From positions 73,620,001 through 73,684,000 of the forward strand of contig CM075351.1 of NCBI GenBank assembly GCA_037693485.1: a stretch of 64,000 nucleotides of DNA, read 5' to 3'. The DNA is from Kitagawia praeruptora (Eukaryota; Streptophyta; Magnoliopsida; Apiales; Apiaceae). The notes beneath the pieces were generated by a model. It had not been told where the DNA came from. It worked only from the letters and a program-made list of their open reading frames with translations, and made no database searches. The stretch's first letter is position 1; each line of letters starts with the position of its first letter. The translations under genes were made by a program, and so were the position numbers. Shown here one piece after another: positions 9,733 through 19,305 of this stretch.

Positions 9733-12700
9733 ATGGCAAACTCAGAATCTGCAAGAGACATGACAAGCAAGTTTGCAAAGTTGGACAAGTTTGAGGGTCA
9801 AGATTTTAGAAGATGGCAAAAGAAGATGCATTTTCTATTGACAACGCTGAAGGTTGTATATGTTCTGAGTACCCCCATTCCAGAAGTGGTTGAGGATGAA
9901 ACCGCTGAACAAACAAGGAGGCGTTGCAAATGGGAAAACGCTGATTACATCTGCCGCGGTCACATCTTAAACGGTATGTCTGATTCCCTTTTCGATGTAT
10001 ATCAAAATGTTGAGTCAGCAAAAGAATTGTGGGATTCTCTTGAATCCAAATACATGGCAGAAGATGCTTCTAGTAAGAAGTTTCTGGTCAGTAATTTTAT
10101 GAATTACAAAATGGTCGATTCTAGACCTGTGATGGAACAATACAATGAATTGTTAAGAATTCTGGGACAGTTTGCCCAACACAATCTGAAGATGGATGAA
10201 TCTATCTCAGTTTCTGGTGTTATAGACAAACTACCACCATCATGGAAGGATTTTAAACACTCCTTGAAACATAACAAAGAGGATATGACTCTGGTTCAAC
10301 TTGGAAGTCACTTCAGAATTGAAGAGGCTTTGAGGACTCAAGAAATTGAGAATAATCCTAAGGGCAAGAACCAAGTCAGTAACTCTTCTGTGAATATGGT
10401 TGAAGATGGTGGATCTTCAAAGAATTCTAAGTATGGAAAGGGTGATAAACGAAAGTTTAAAGGAAACAACAACAATCCTTCCAACAAAAGGCCTAAGATG
10501 GCATGTTGGAAGTGTGGCAAACCTGGACATTTCAAGAAGGATTGTCGGGTTGGTAAAGGCAAGCAAGAAAAGCAAAATGCTGGTCCAAGTGGATCCAAGG
10601 ATCCAGAAATGCAACAAGGTCAGACTTTAATGCAAAATTGTAATTCTAGTCAGAATTATGTGTCACTAATATCTGAAGCATTTTATGTGCAGGATGACAA
10701 TGTTGCTTGGTGGATTGATTCAGGAGCAACGAGTCATGTATGCAAAGATCTTCGTTGGTTCATAGACTTTCAACCAATCGAAGATGGATCTATCTTAAAG
10801 ATGGGAAATGTTGCAACTGAACCGATCAAAGGACTAGGAAATGTCAAGATAGTTTTTACTTCTGGCAAATGTATATTGCTAAATAAAGTGTTGTATGTTC
10901 CTGGGATTCGTAAGAATCTCTTGTCTGGTGTTGTATTGAACAATTGTGGATATAAACAAGTTTATGAAAGTGACAAATATATATTGTCAAAACATGGCTC
11001 TTTTGTTGGTTTTGGCTATTTGTGTAATGGCATGTTTATGTTGAATGTAAATACTCCATTTATTGATGAATCTGCTTGCATGGCTTCTACTAGTACTAGC
11101 AATAATTTGAACAAACCAGAATTATGGCATGCTAGACTAGGACATGTACATTACAAAAGAATAAAGGATATGTCAAAAATGAGTCTCATACCTGCTATTG
11201 ATTTAGACAATGAAAAATGCAAAACATGCATGTTAACAAAGATAACAAGAAAGCCCTTTAAGGAGGTTAATAGGGTGTCTGATGTTTTAGAACTAATACA
11301 TAGTGATTTGTGTGATTTCCATTCTACACCATCATTAGGAAATAAAAAGTATGTAGTTACTTTTATTGATGATGCTACTAGATATTGCTATGTATATTTA
11401 TTGAATGCTAAGGATGAAGCTCTTGACTTCTTTAAAATTTTTAAAGAAGAAGTAGAGCTACATCAGAGTACCATGATTAAAAATCTACGTACTGATAGAG
11501 GAGGTGAGTATTATGATCCGGTTTATTTTCAATCTACTGGTATAATACATCAAACCACAGCTCCTTATACACCACAGCAAAATGGTGTGGCAGAGAGAAA
11601 GAATAGGACTTTGAAAGAAATGGTTAATTCCTTGTTATCCTACTCGGGTTTGAGTGAGGGATTTTGGGGTGAGGCTATGTTGACAGCCTGTCACTTATTG
11701 AATCGAATTCCTAGTAAGAGGAATAAGATTACCCCTTATGAACTTTGGTATAAAGAGTCACCAAAATTAAGTTTTCTGAGAGTTTGGGGATGTAGAGCAG
11801 TTGTAAGACTCACTGAACCCAAAAGAAGAAACTTGGGTGAACGAGGTATAGATTGCATATTTGTTGGCTATGCTGAGCATTCTATAGCATATAGATTCTA
11901 TGTGTTAGAATCTAATGACTATGTATCTGTGAACTCGATTATCGAGTCAAGAGATGCTATTTTTGATGAAAATAGATTTACATCTATACCTAGACCAAGG
12001 GACATGCTTCAGAATTCTTCTAGTAGGAACTCAGTTTCTACTGAAGATGTGAATGGACCGTCTGAACCAAGGAGAAGCACTAGAGCTAGAAAAGCAAAGT
12101 CTTTTGGAGATGATTTTCATCTTTATCTAGTAGAAGGCTCTAGAGATGAAATTGAATATCAATACCAATATTGTTTTCTTATTGAGGAGGATCCAAATAC
12201 TTTTAGCGAAGCTATGAAATCTAGGGATGTTGCATTCTGGAAAGAAGCTATCCAAGATGAAATGGATTCTATCATGAATAATAATACTTGGGAATTGAGT
12301 GATCTGCCCCCTGGCTGTAAAGCATTGGGAAATAGATGGATCTTCAAAAGGAAAATGAAGGTGGACGGTACCATAGACAAGTTTAAAGCCAGATTGGTGA
12401 TCCAAGGTTTTAGACAAAAAGAAGGGATTGATTATTTTGATACTTATGCTCCTGTTGCTAGAACCTCCACTATTAGGTTGTTAATAGCACTTGCTGCTAT
12501 ACACGACCTTGTCATTCACCAAATGGATGTGAAAACTGCATTCTTGAATGGTGAATTAGATGAAGAGATTTATATGAAACAACCCGAAGGGTTTGTAATG
12601 CCTGGTTGTGAGAACAAGGTGTGTAAATTGAAGAAATCAATTTATGGTCTGAAACAAGCACCGAAGGATTGGCATGATAAATTTGATACTGTAGTCTTGT

Positions 12701-13734
12701 CTAACGGTTATTTTCTTAACCAAGCAGACAAGTGTGTATATAGCAAATTTGATGCTTCTGGTAAAGGAGTTATAATTTGTTTATATGTGGATGACATGTT
12801 GATTTTTGGGACTGACCAAAATCAAGTGGATAAAACCAAGAAGTTCTTGTCATCTAATTTTGATATGAAAGACATGGGGGAGGCTGAGGTGATTCTTGGT
12901 ATAAGGATCAAGCATGAGAACAATGGCATTTCGATTTCTCAATCTCATTATATTGAGAAGATTCTTAAAAGATTTAACTTTAAGGATTGTTCTCCTGTTA
13001 GCACTCCTCTTGATCCTAGTATTAAACTCCTACCTAATACAGGTGTTGCAGTATCTCAACTTGAATACTCAAGGGCTATTGGTAGTCTCATGTATGCCAT
13101 GATAAGCACTAGGCCAGATATTGCCTATGCTGTTGGAAAGCTTAGTAGGTATACTAGCAAGCCAAGCACACATCATTGGCAAGCCTTAAGCCGAGTGTTC
13201 AAATACTTGAAAGGAACCATGGATTATGGTTTGACATATACTGGATTTCCTTCGGTTATTGAAGGTCATTCAGATGCAAGTTGGATTTCCAATAAGGAAG
13301 ATCATTCTTCCACAAGTGGATGGGTATTCCTTCTTGGGGGAGGTGCTATCTCTTGGGCATCAAAGAAACAAAGTTGCATTACTGATTCAACGATGGAATC
13401 TGAATTTGTGGCATTATCAGCGGCTGGTAAAGAAGCTGAATGGCTAAGAAATCTGATTTATGAGATTCCATTGTGGCCTAAACCGATATCTCCCATATCT
13501 ATCAGATGTGATAGTGAGTCTGCCTTGTCTAATGCTTATAGACAAGTGTTCAAAGGCAAGTCTAGACACTTAGGTGTTAGACATAGCATGATTCGTGAGC
13601 TAATCACGCATGGTGTTATATCAGTGGAGTTTATAAGAACTCAACATAATTTAGCCGATCATTTAACCAAAGGGTTGAGTAGAGATCTTGTGCACAAGTC
13701 GGCTGTAGGGATGGGATTAAAGTCCATCGAATAA
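9733..13734 (+). CDS. gag-pol: E Copia gag-pol polyprotein, 1333 aa, intact
   Basis: The first ATG after the 5' LTR opens one uninterrupted ORF. Gag fills residues 1 to about 250, with a CCHC zinc knuckle (CWKCGKPGHFKKDC) from residue 258. Protease has DSGA at 329-332. Integrase has its HHCC finger from about 465 to 499, then catalytic Asp525, Asp588 and Glu621, a D-to-E gap of 32 residues rather than 35. Reverse transcriptase carries YVDD at 1018-1021. RNase H follows, with HSDASW and DSTMESEF blocks, and the protein ends soon after a DHLTKG motif. All key residues I can check are present. It should supply particle, protease, integrase and RT functions for its own retrotransposition. The lineage within Copia is not assigned. 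Confidence 0.97.
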   Translation: MANSESARDMTSKFAKLDKFEGQDFRRWQKKMHFLLTTLKVVYVLSTPIPEVVEDETAEQTRRRCKWENADYICRGHILNGMSDSLFDVYQNVESAKELWDSLESKYMAEDASSKKFLVSNFMNYKMVDSRPVMEQYNELLRILGQFAQHNLKMDESISVSGVIDKLPPSWKDFKHSLKHNKEDMTLVQLGSHFRIEEALRTQEIENNPKGKNQVSNSSVNMVEDGGSSKNSKYGKGDKRKFKGNNNNPSNKRPKMACWKCGKPGHFKKDCRVGKGKQEKQNAGPSGSKDPEMQQGQTLMQNCNSSQNYVSLISEAFYVQDDNVAWWIDSGATSHVCKDLRWFIDFQPIEDGSILKMGNVATEPIKGLGNVKIVFTSGKCILLNKVLYVPGIRKNLLSGVVLNNCGYKQVYESDKYILSKHGSFVGFGYLCNGMFMLNVNTPFIDESACMASTSTSNNLNKPELWHARLGHVHYKRIKDMSKMSLIPAIDLDNEKCKTCMLTKITRKPFKEVNRVSDVLELIHSDLCDFHSTPSLGNKKYVVTFIDDATRYCYVYLLNAKDEALDFFKIFKEEVELHQSTMIKNLRTDRGGEYYDPVYFQSTGIIHQTTAPYTPQQNGVAERKNRTLKEMVNSLLSYSGLSEGFWGEAMLTACHLLNRIPSKRNKITPYELWYKESPKLSFLRVWGCRAVVRLTEPKRRNLGERGIDCIFVGYAEHSIAYRFYVLESNDYVSVNSIIESRDAIFDENRFTSIPRPRDMLQNSSSRNSVSTEDVNGPSEPRRSTRARKAKSFGDDFHLYLVEGSRDEIEYQYQYCFLIEEDPNTFSEAMKSRDVAFWKEAIQDEMDSIMNNNTWELSDLPPGCKALGNRWIFKRKMKVDGTIDKFKARLVIQGFRQKEGIDYFDTYAPVARTSTIRLLIALAAIHDLVIHQMDVKTAFLNGELDEEIYMKQPEGFVMPGCENKVCKLKKSIYGLKQAPKDWHDKFDTVVLSNGYFLNQADKCVYSKFDASGKGVIICLYVDDMLIFGTDQNQVDKTKKFLSSNFDMKDMGEAEVILGIRIKHENNGISISQSHYIEKILKRFNFKDCSPVSTPLDPSIKLLPNTGVAVSQLEYSRAIGSLMYAMISTRPDIAYAVGKLSRYTSKPSTHHWQALSRVFKYLKGTMDYGLTYTGFPSVIEGHSDASWISNKEDHSSTSGWVFLLGGGAISWASKKQSCITDSTMESEFVALSAAGKEAEWLRNLIYEIPLWPKPISPISIRCDSESALSNAYRQVFKGKSRHLGVRHSMIRELITHGVISVEFIRTQHNLADHLTKGLSRDLVHKSAVGMGLKSIE

Positions 13735-14263
13735 CCTCTCATGTTGAGATACCCAATTCCCATCTAATATGACATTAGGTGCTGAATTCAATGTGGAAAG
13801 CTTAACATTTAGAGATTGGAACACATTAAAGCATCATCCCAAGGTATGTGTTCAGACCTGCAAGTTAAGGAGGTTGAAGTTTATCTTCTTAATAGTTCTT
13901 TTGAAAAATTGCATATGCAGGTGCGAGAATAAAAGAACTACCTATTTGAGCATGAAGTTTAGCCGCTTCAAGAAGCTTGGACTTGGCTTTGATATGCTTA
14001 TGAAGGATTAGGACACTAGGCTAGTAAAAGATAGTGTCAAGTAAGAACATTTGAGAATGTAAATTTATGTGTATATTATCTTCATGTATTCACTATGAAT
14101 AACCAAGGTTCAATCCATAGTGATACCTTGATATTCGAATATTTGGAATGTGTAATATACTAATGTGAAATTCAATCGTCACGATATTTCATTTATGCAT
14201 AAGTTTGTCGTTTGTTGTGATTTTGTTTAGTTAATCATGGATTACGCTAAAATGGGGGAGGAT
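13735..14263 (+). other. E 3' untranslated region and polypurine tract
   Basis: About 530 bases between the polyprotein stop and the 3' LTR. No supportable gene; the 80-codon frame at 13769 looks like chance. It ends in an AAAATGGGGGAGGAT polypurine tract (about 14249-14263) that directly abuts the LTR. Confidence 0.8.
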
Positions 14264-14761
14264 TGTTGGATATTTTAGTGTAATTGGATTGGCTAGTTGA
14301 TCAATGTAATCGTAATGTTACATCGAACAAGTCGGGAGAATGCGGAGTGCATGCTCTGTTCGAGTTCGTTATGATTTCAGAATTATTGCTTATGAGACAT
14401 GTCTATTGGCATCAAACACATCTGTTGGAAATGAGATGTGTCTATTGGAAAAGACACACCTTGAGGTGTGTCTATTGGCATTGGACATGACTGTTGGAAA
14501 TGAGATGTGTCTATTGGAAAAGACACATCTTGAGGTGTGTCTATTGGCAAAAGACACATCTGTTGACATCTATAAATAGGTGTGACATTGATCATTTTAT
14601 ATATAGGTTCATTTTGAAATACACAGCAAAATTCATTCTCTCTTCTTGCAGATTTTCTGATTTTATCCGATTGAATTATTTGGGTGAACCACAAATAACT
14701 TCAATCTGAAAGTGTTCACACGACTTCAGAAAAATCCAAGTTATCACCCAACTCCCCAACA
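14264..14761 (+). repeat. E 3' LTR, 498 bp
   Basis: An exact copy of 9208-9705 at a constant offset of 5056 bases. I found no difference on reading both through. The GATGA target duplication follows at 14762-14766. Confidence 0.96.
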
Positions 14762-15051
14762 GATGATGAGAATACTGCTAATATCACAGAGTCAGACTAG
14801 ACTAGCTAAGTCAACGGTATAAGTCAGCAAGCCACGTCAGCTATGTTCTAGAAGAAATGTTAGTTAGTCCTAGCTGGTGCTAGCTGGATTTGTTTGTTAG
14901 TAGCATAGATACATTTCTGTTAGTATATATAAACTCTCCTCACTGTAACAAACTATCAGAGCTTGATGTAAACATTTTGTAGCTTGTTGTTATGAAGTTC
15001 TTTCTTCCTCATTTCATCTGTTTTAGTTAAGTTCCATTAATGGAGTTGACA
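14762..15051 (+). repeat. F 3' LTR, about 290 bp
   Basis: Sequence resuming after E continues the border of F. It probably opens TGATGAGAAT, with three of those bases now on the left side of E. A TATATATAAAC box lies near 14925 and the likely CA end is at 15051 (TTGACA). The 3' end is inferred from the dinucleotide and the distance from the TATA box, because no partner LTR or target duplication is visible. Confidence 0.6.
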
Positions 15052-15998
15052 GTTTCCAATGATGTTTGGACATTGGTCAGCTGCCTGCAGCATGCCATAA
15101 CACTACAAGAGCCTCATTATTAAGCTTTAGCGAAGGAAAGCTGTCAGTTCAAGTATCGCATTGTTACCATTACCTCGAGTAAACATGTTGTTCCTGCAAA
15201 TGTTAATCAAATGTTATAGGAAAAACTACCGATTTCAAACAATCATACTAAACAAATATTACCTAATAAATAATTAACAAAAATTATATCACCTAATAAA
15301 ACCTATACGTTTCATAGTTTCGTACATTCTACGAAATTGTCAGGTCTAATGCATTCGCTCGTATAGTGCACATAATTATCGGGTCTAATGTATTTACATA
15401 CCTAAATCGTCGGCATTGACTTGCATAAAAATCTTTGTGGTGATTGGAAAAGGATGGGTGAGTTGAATAATCAAACTGCTGACAAAATGTATGGACAGCA
15501 AAATTATTCTTTGAAGTACGGGGACAAAAGCTTTTGCCATTTGGAATGTATTCGGATGAAAAGATGTGTGAGTGTTTGAGAGAGCTTTTTTTTTCAAAAA
15601 ATTAGGTTTATTTTAAAAAATAAGTTAAGATTTTTAATTTTTTTTGTAAAAAAAATTATTTTTTATAATTTATGAAATTTTAAATGTATATTAAATATTT
15701 ATATAAAAAATTGTCAAATTATAAATTTTTTATCCGAAAATAAGTTCATAAAAATTTAAGGACAAGACTCAGGAGAAAGACATCTAAAGGAAAAGAAAGC
15801 GTATATAATGATAACGGACCAAATGGTGCGTGCAGTCGTCGTGTTGAGTAATACGATGTGTCAACCACTTAAAAAAAGCTTTCGATCCTCCTTTTTTCCG
15901 AATGGGTAAATTTGGAATGTTAAAAGGTTCCTTCCCGATTGACGCACTGAGCCACTGTCACTGAGGAAATATTTGGTATTTCATTCTCGAAAATTTAG
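15052..15998. other. Intergenic stretch, no gene recognised
   Basis: Possibly original chromosomal DNA. The first 200 bases are of mixed composition. Around 15590-15765 there is an extreme A/T-rich block with long T and A runs. The small minus-strand frame at 15394-15597 resembles nothing I know. Confidence 0.5.
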
Positions 15999-16272
15999 TA
16001 TTCCTTCCGTCCCAAAAAATTTTTCCCATTCATCATTATCACGTTTGCCAATGCACATTTTTTATTGTTAATATTTTCAATTTCGTATTAGTCGTAAATA
16101 TAAAAATTTCATTGTATTAAAGTACTCATAAATACGAATCTAACAAGATCACTTATGACTATATTTGGTCTTATAGATTATGCGTAAATTAGTAATTAGT
16201 AGTCAATCGCTTAGAATGAACAATACCAAAAATCAAAACGGGAAAATCATTGTGAGACAGAGGGAGGGAGTA
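15999..16272. mobile_element. Stowaway-like MITE 1, about 274 bp
   Basis: The left end TA + TTCCTTCCGTCCCAAAAA mirrors the right end AGAGGGAGGGAG + TA as an imperfect terminal inverted repeat of the CTCCCTCCGTCCC type. A TA duplication flanks it. The interior is AT-rich and has no ORF. This matches non-autonomous Tc1/mariner elements of plants. Confidence 0.75.
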
Positions 16273-16448
16273 GTACATACCTAAAGATTTGCGTGATATT
16301 CAAAATAAAGTAATCATGAATTACAAATATAGACATTTTTTTACAAGACAAATATAGACATTTTAAAAAGCGTTGTTATGTTATATACGATTTTTACAAA
16401 ACCTGACATATGTTTGACATGGAGAGAGCAGCACGATGAGCTAAACAA

Positions 16449-16764
16449 TACTCACTCCGTCCCAGTGAATAATATACACTGGGTTTGGACACGGAGACCA
16501 AGAAAATATATAAATAATGAGTAAAGTTGGATGAAAAGTGGGTAAAGTGGTGGGACCTATCAATATTTAATAATAAATTTGAGATAATGGAGGAAAGTAG
16601 TGGGTGTAGTAGTGTTTTATATTATAGATTTAAGATAATAGAGGAAAGTTAGTGGGGTTAAAAGTATTTTTTATTATTAAAACTTTACAATTTTTGGAAT
16701 ATATAGAAATGACGGGACACCTCAAAATAGTAAGTGTATAGAAATGAATGGGACGGAGAGAATA
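16449..16764. mobile_element. Stowaway-like MITE 2, about 316 bp
   Basis: The left end TACTCACTCCGTCCCAGT and right end TGGGACGGAGAGAATA are inverted repeats. The inner bases pair further, ATACACT against AGTGTAT. TA flanks both sides and there is no coding capacity. It is related to MITE 1 through the CTCCGTCCC core, but the interiors differ. Confidence 0.75.
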
Positions 16765-17164
16765 TTATATTAAAAAAATTATTTTTGCTAGCTTAAAATC
16801 CGTGCGATGCACAATCTTTTTTTAATATTATATGAATTATTGTCATTATTTTGATTTTTTTTAAAACATAAATTTTGGAGGCTTAAATTTTTAAATGAGA
16901 TGATTTGATAATAATTACATAAATGTTATCCGTGATATTTCTAGAAATGGAGGGATTGTAGTTAGATAATATAGAAAAGATGATAGGTTTTAGTTGAAAA
17001 GGATAATCAGTTAATTATTAGTAATTATAAAATTATTATTATATTTTATTAAATAGAATGCCTGTGATATAATTGGAAAAAAAGATATCTTAGTTAGAGA
17101 AAATTTAAAAAGGTAACATGTTTGTTGTGGAACGAAAAGTAGGGTATATTTATTGCGTATTGAA
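16765..17164. other. AT-rich spacer, no gene recognised
   Basis: An AATCCGTGCGATGCAC-like string near 16797 resembles terminal sequences of some plant DNA transposons, but I find no partner end. Nothing else is supportable. Confidence 0.4.
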
Positions 17165-17625
17165 TGCTAGGGTTGAAAAGAGCTTCGAGCTTTAATTGCT
17201 GATCGAGTGTTTCGTGACTTAATCTGCCATCACAAGATGACTACGTATCTTGCAAATATCAAGAATCAAGCCAAAAAACGTAGTTCTGTTTGTAGAGGAG
17301 CATGTCCTTATATAGGTGGGGAAAACCCTAGAATTAGGGTAGAATTAGGATACTTGGTGGGCAAGTTACTACCTTGGCCCAATTCTAGAGCCTTCCAACT
17401 GATAAGAAAATAAGTATTAGAGGTGTATGCATTGGACTCCTGATATGATTTAGTTTAATTTTAAGACTCAATCTTGGAGTCTGAAACTGACTGATTTATT
17501 AATTACAAATTTATTATCATAAATAAGGTTTTGGGCCTCGTAATTGGGCTTTGACCTTGAACCAACTTAGGTTTATTCAACGTATCATTAAATACGTTTC
17601 TAGGGCTTACTTTCAGCCCACATCA
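17165..17625 (-). repeat. Probable 3' LTR of the Tat element, about 461 bp
   Basis: Read on the minus strand it opens TGATGTGGGC directly after a GGGGGG polypurine tract. It holds a CCTATATAAGG box (17306-17316) and could close CCCTAGCA at 17165. The start is well supported. The far end is a best guess from the CA terminus, as the 5' LTR is not in the window. Confidence 0.55.
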
Positions 17626-17640
17626 ATTGCCCCCCAACTT
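17626..17640 (-). promoter_or_regulatory. Polypurine tract of the Tat element
   Basis: On the minus strand AAGTTGGGGGGCAAT lies immediately before the TGATG that opens the LTR. Confidence 0.65.
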
Positions 17641-18088
17641 CTAGGAAAACTGATCAGGTTTTCATCGAAGTTATAATTTACCACTCTTGAGATTTGGGGT
17701 ATATCTCTTATCTGAGATTTATTACCTACCCTAAATATGGGATTTTTGGTACACTAGTATTTCACAAGTATCGTCTAGAATGTAAAGTGTGGAGCGACCT
17801 ACACATTTACAACGATTTGCCTTATTCGAGGCTAAACAACAATTTTTATGTTTTACAGAAAATTATTAATAATTTTCTTACATTTTTGGAAATCTTCGTT
17901 GTGCTCACAGGCACTTTTCCTTACTTTTGATTAACTTTAAAAAAAAATTTGGGCATACCACCTTCGGAAATAATTTTACAAATTATCTCTCATTTTTATG
18001 GAATTCTTGGAATTTTATTTTCAATTTTTCTAAGAAAAATATTATTTTTCTGCTCGAGAAAATTAATTTACAATGCAATATTTTCGAC
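17641..18088. other. Tat 3' non-coding region, no gene
   Basis: AT-rich, lying between the polypurine tract and the tandem array. The short frames here have no recognisable product. Confidence 0.5.
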
Positions 18089-18940
18089 CTGAAACGAGGT
18101 CGTGTATAGCCACAAAAATGCCCAGGTCGTGAGATTTTCGACCTCACTTTGCGACGTGAGCTGAGGTCGTACAAGGCCACCAGGAGAGGCAGGTCGCAGT
18201 ATCTCTAAGCTCAATCCACGAGGTGGATTGAGTTCGTGTAAGGACACCAAATGGAGCAGTTCGTTGAGCATACGACCTCACTCCACGACGTGGATCGAGA
18301 TCGTGTAAGGTCGTTCAACGAAGCACGTCGTGAACCCTGCGACCTCACTCCACGAGGTGAATTGAGTTCGTGTAAATACCAAAAACCGACCTCATCGAAC
18401 AACTCACGAGCTCCTTTCTCGAGGTGAATCGAGGTCGTCTATGGGCCGTAAATTTGACTTGTCGCTTGACTCACGATCTCGCCTTACGAGGTGGTTCGAG
18501 GTCGTGTAAGGGCCAAAAGAAAGCCTCGTCATATACTTACGAACTCATCTCTCGAGATGAATTGACGTCGTCCAAGGCCTCTGATACAACCCGTTCGTAT
18601 TGTCCTCGACCTCAACTCACAACCTAAATTGGGTTCGTGTAAGGATCATTAACAGGCTTCTTCATGAATTTTAGGAACTCAACCTACGAACTGACTTGAG
18701 TTCGTGTAATGGACGATAATGGGCCTCCTCGTAGGTTTTACGAACTCAAACTGCGATCTGGAATGAGTTCGTGTAATGAACTATAATGGGCCTCCTCGTG
18801 GGCTTTACGAACTCAACCTGCGAACTAGAATGAGTTCGTGTAACGAACAATAATGGGCCTCCTCGTGGGCTTTACGAACTCAACCTGCGAACTGGAATGA
18901 GTTCGTGTAAGGAACTATACGACTTGGTTTTACGTCGTAG
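18089..18940 (-). repeat. Tandem array of about 13 hairpin units, period about 67 bp
   Basis: Units begin near 18089, 18139, 18208, 18274, 18341, 18407, 18472, 18538, 18607, 18672, 18739, 18806 and 18873. Each contains an inverted pair such as ACGAACTCA ... TGAGTTCGT around a short loop, then a spacer such as AATGGGCCTCCTCGTGGGCTTT. The right-hand units are nearly identical. Those to the left diverge (ACGACCTC / GAGGTCGT variants) but keep the pairing. Tandem arrays in the 3' region of Tat/Ogre elements are a known source of plant satellites. Confidence 0.88.
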
Positions 18941-19122
18941 GTATTTATTTTATTTCGATAATTACTTATATGAATTTCTCGATCCTTCTAGAATTCTCTT
19001 TTAAATTCTATAAGCTTCTACGAGCTTCTAGATCTTGGGCCTTAACTTGGGCCTATGGGCCTTAATCGGCTTTAACCTGTTAACTCAACACTCAAACCGG
19101 CTAAATGACCGGTTGTGTTAAG

Positions 19123-19130
19123 TATAAAAG
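19123..19130 (+). promoter_or_regulatory. TATA box of the Tat antisense gene
   Basis: TATAAAAG lies 183 bases upstream of the ATG at 19306. An inverted repeat AACCGG/CCGGTT (19095-19114) sits just upstream. This placement argues against the earlier in-frame ATG at 19105, which would lie upstream of transcription start. Confidence 0.6.
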
Positions 19131-19305
19131 AGTGAGAAATGAACTCATTTCTCACTTCACTCAAACATTTCACCAAAAATTTTCTCAAACCCCCCTCTCT
19201 CAAGACGATTTCCGACAAGAGATTCCCGGCAGAGCTCCTCCTGTTGCAGTGGTTTCTGGGTTTACTTTGAAGACCATCCTTGAAGCATTCATCTCAAGAT
19301 CATCA

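Larger units (their letters stand above)
9208..14761 (+). mobile_element. Complete Copia element E, 5554 bp
   Basis: Two 498-bp LTRs (9208-9705 and 14264-14761) appear identical base for base by eye. They are flanked by a perfect 5-bp target duplication GATGA (9203-9207 and 14762-14766). The interior holds one full-length polyprotein ORF without stops and a polypurine tract before the 3' LTR. These are the signs of a very recent insertion that may still be competent. Confidence 0.97.
8411..15051 (+). mobile_element. Older Copia element F, split by S1 and E
   Basis: Two fragments belong together. One is a pol tail at 8411-9207 ending at a polypurine tract. The other is a 3' LTR at about 14762-15051. 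Element E (9208-14761) separates them at a perfect GATGA target duplication. S1 cuts off the 5' part. F is of a different Copia lineage from S1 and E, judged by its RNase H motifs. It is the oldest element of the left block. Confidence 0.82.

Noticed and set aside
15394..15597. Possible host gene fragment on the minus strand
   Set aside because: 67 codons, no recognisable motif, AT-biased surroundings, no splice context.
18089..18940. CRISPR-like array of regular repeats
   Set aside because: Repeats are contiguous tandem units that drift gradually, with no unique spacers, in plant retrotransposon DNA.
19105..19305. Upstream in-frame ATG at 19105 as start of the Tat antisense gene
   Set aside because: It lies upstream of the TATA box at 19123, and the added residues look like leader translation; 19306 fits better.
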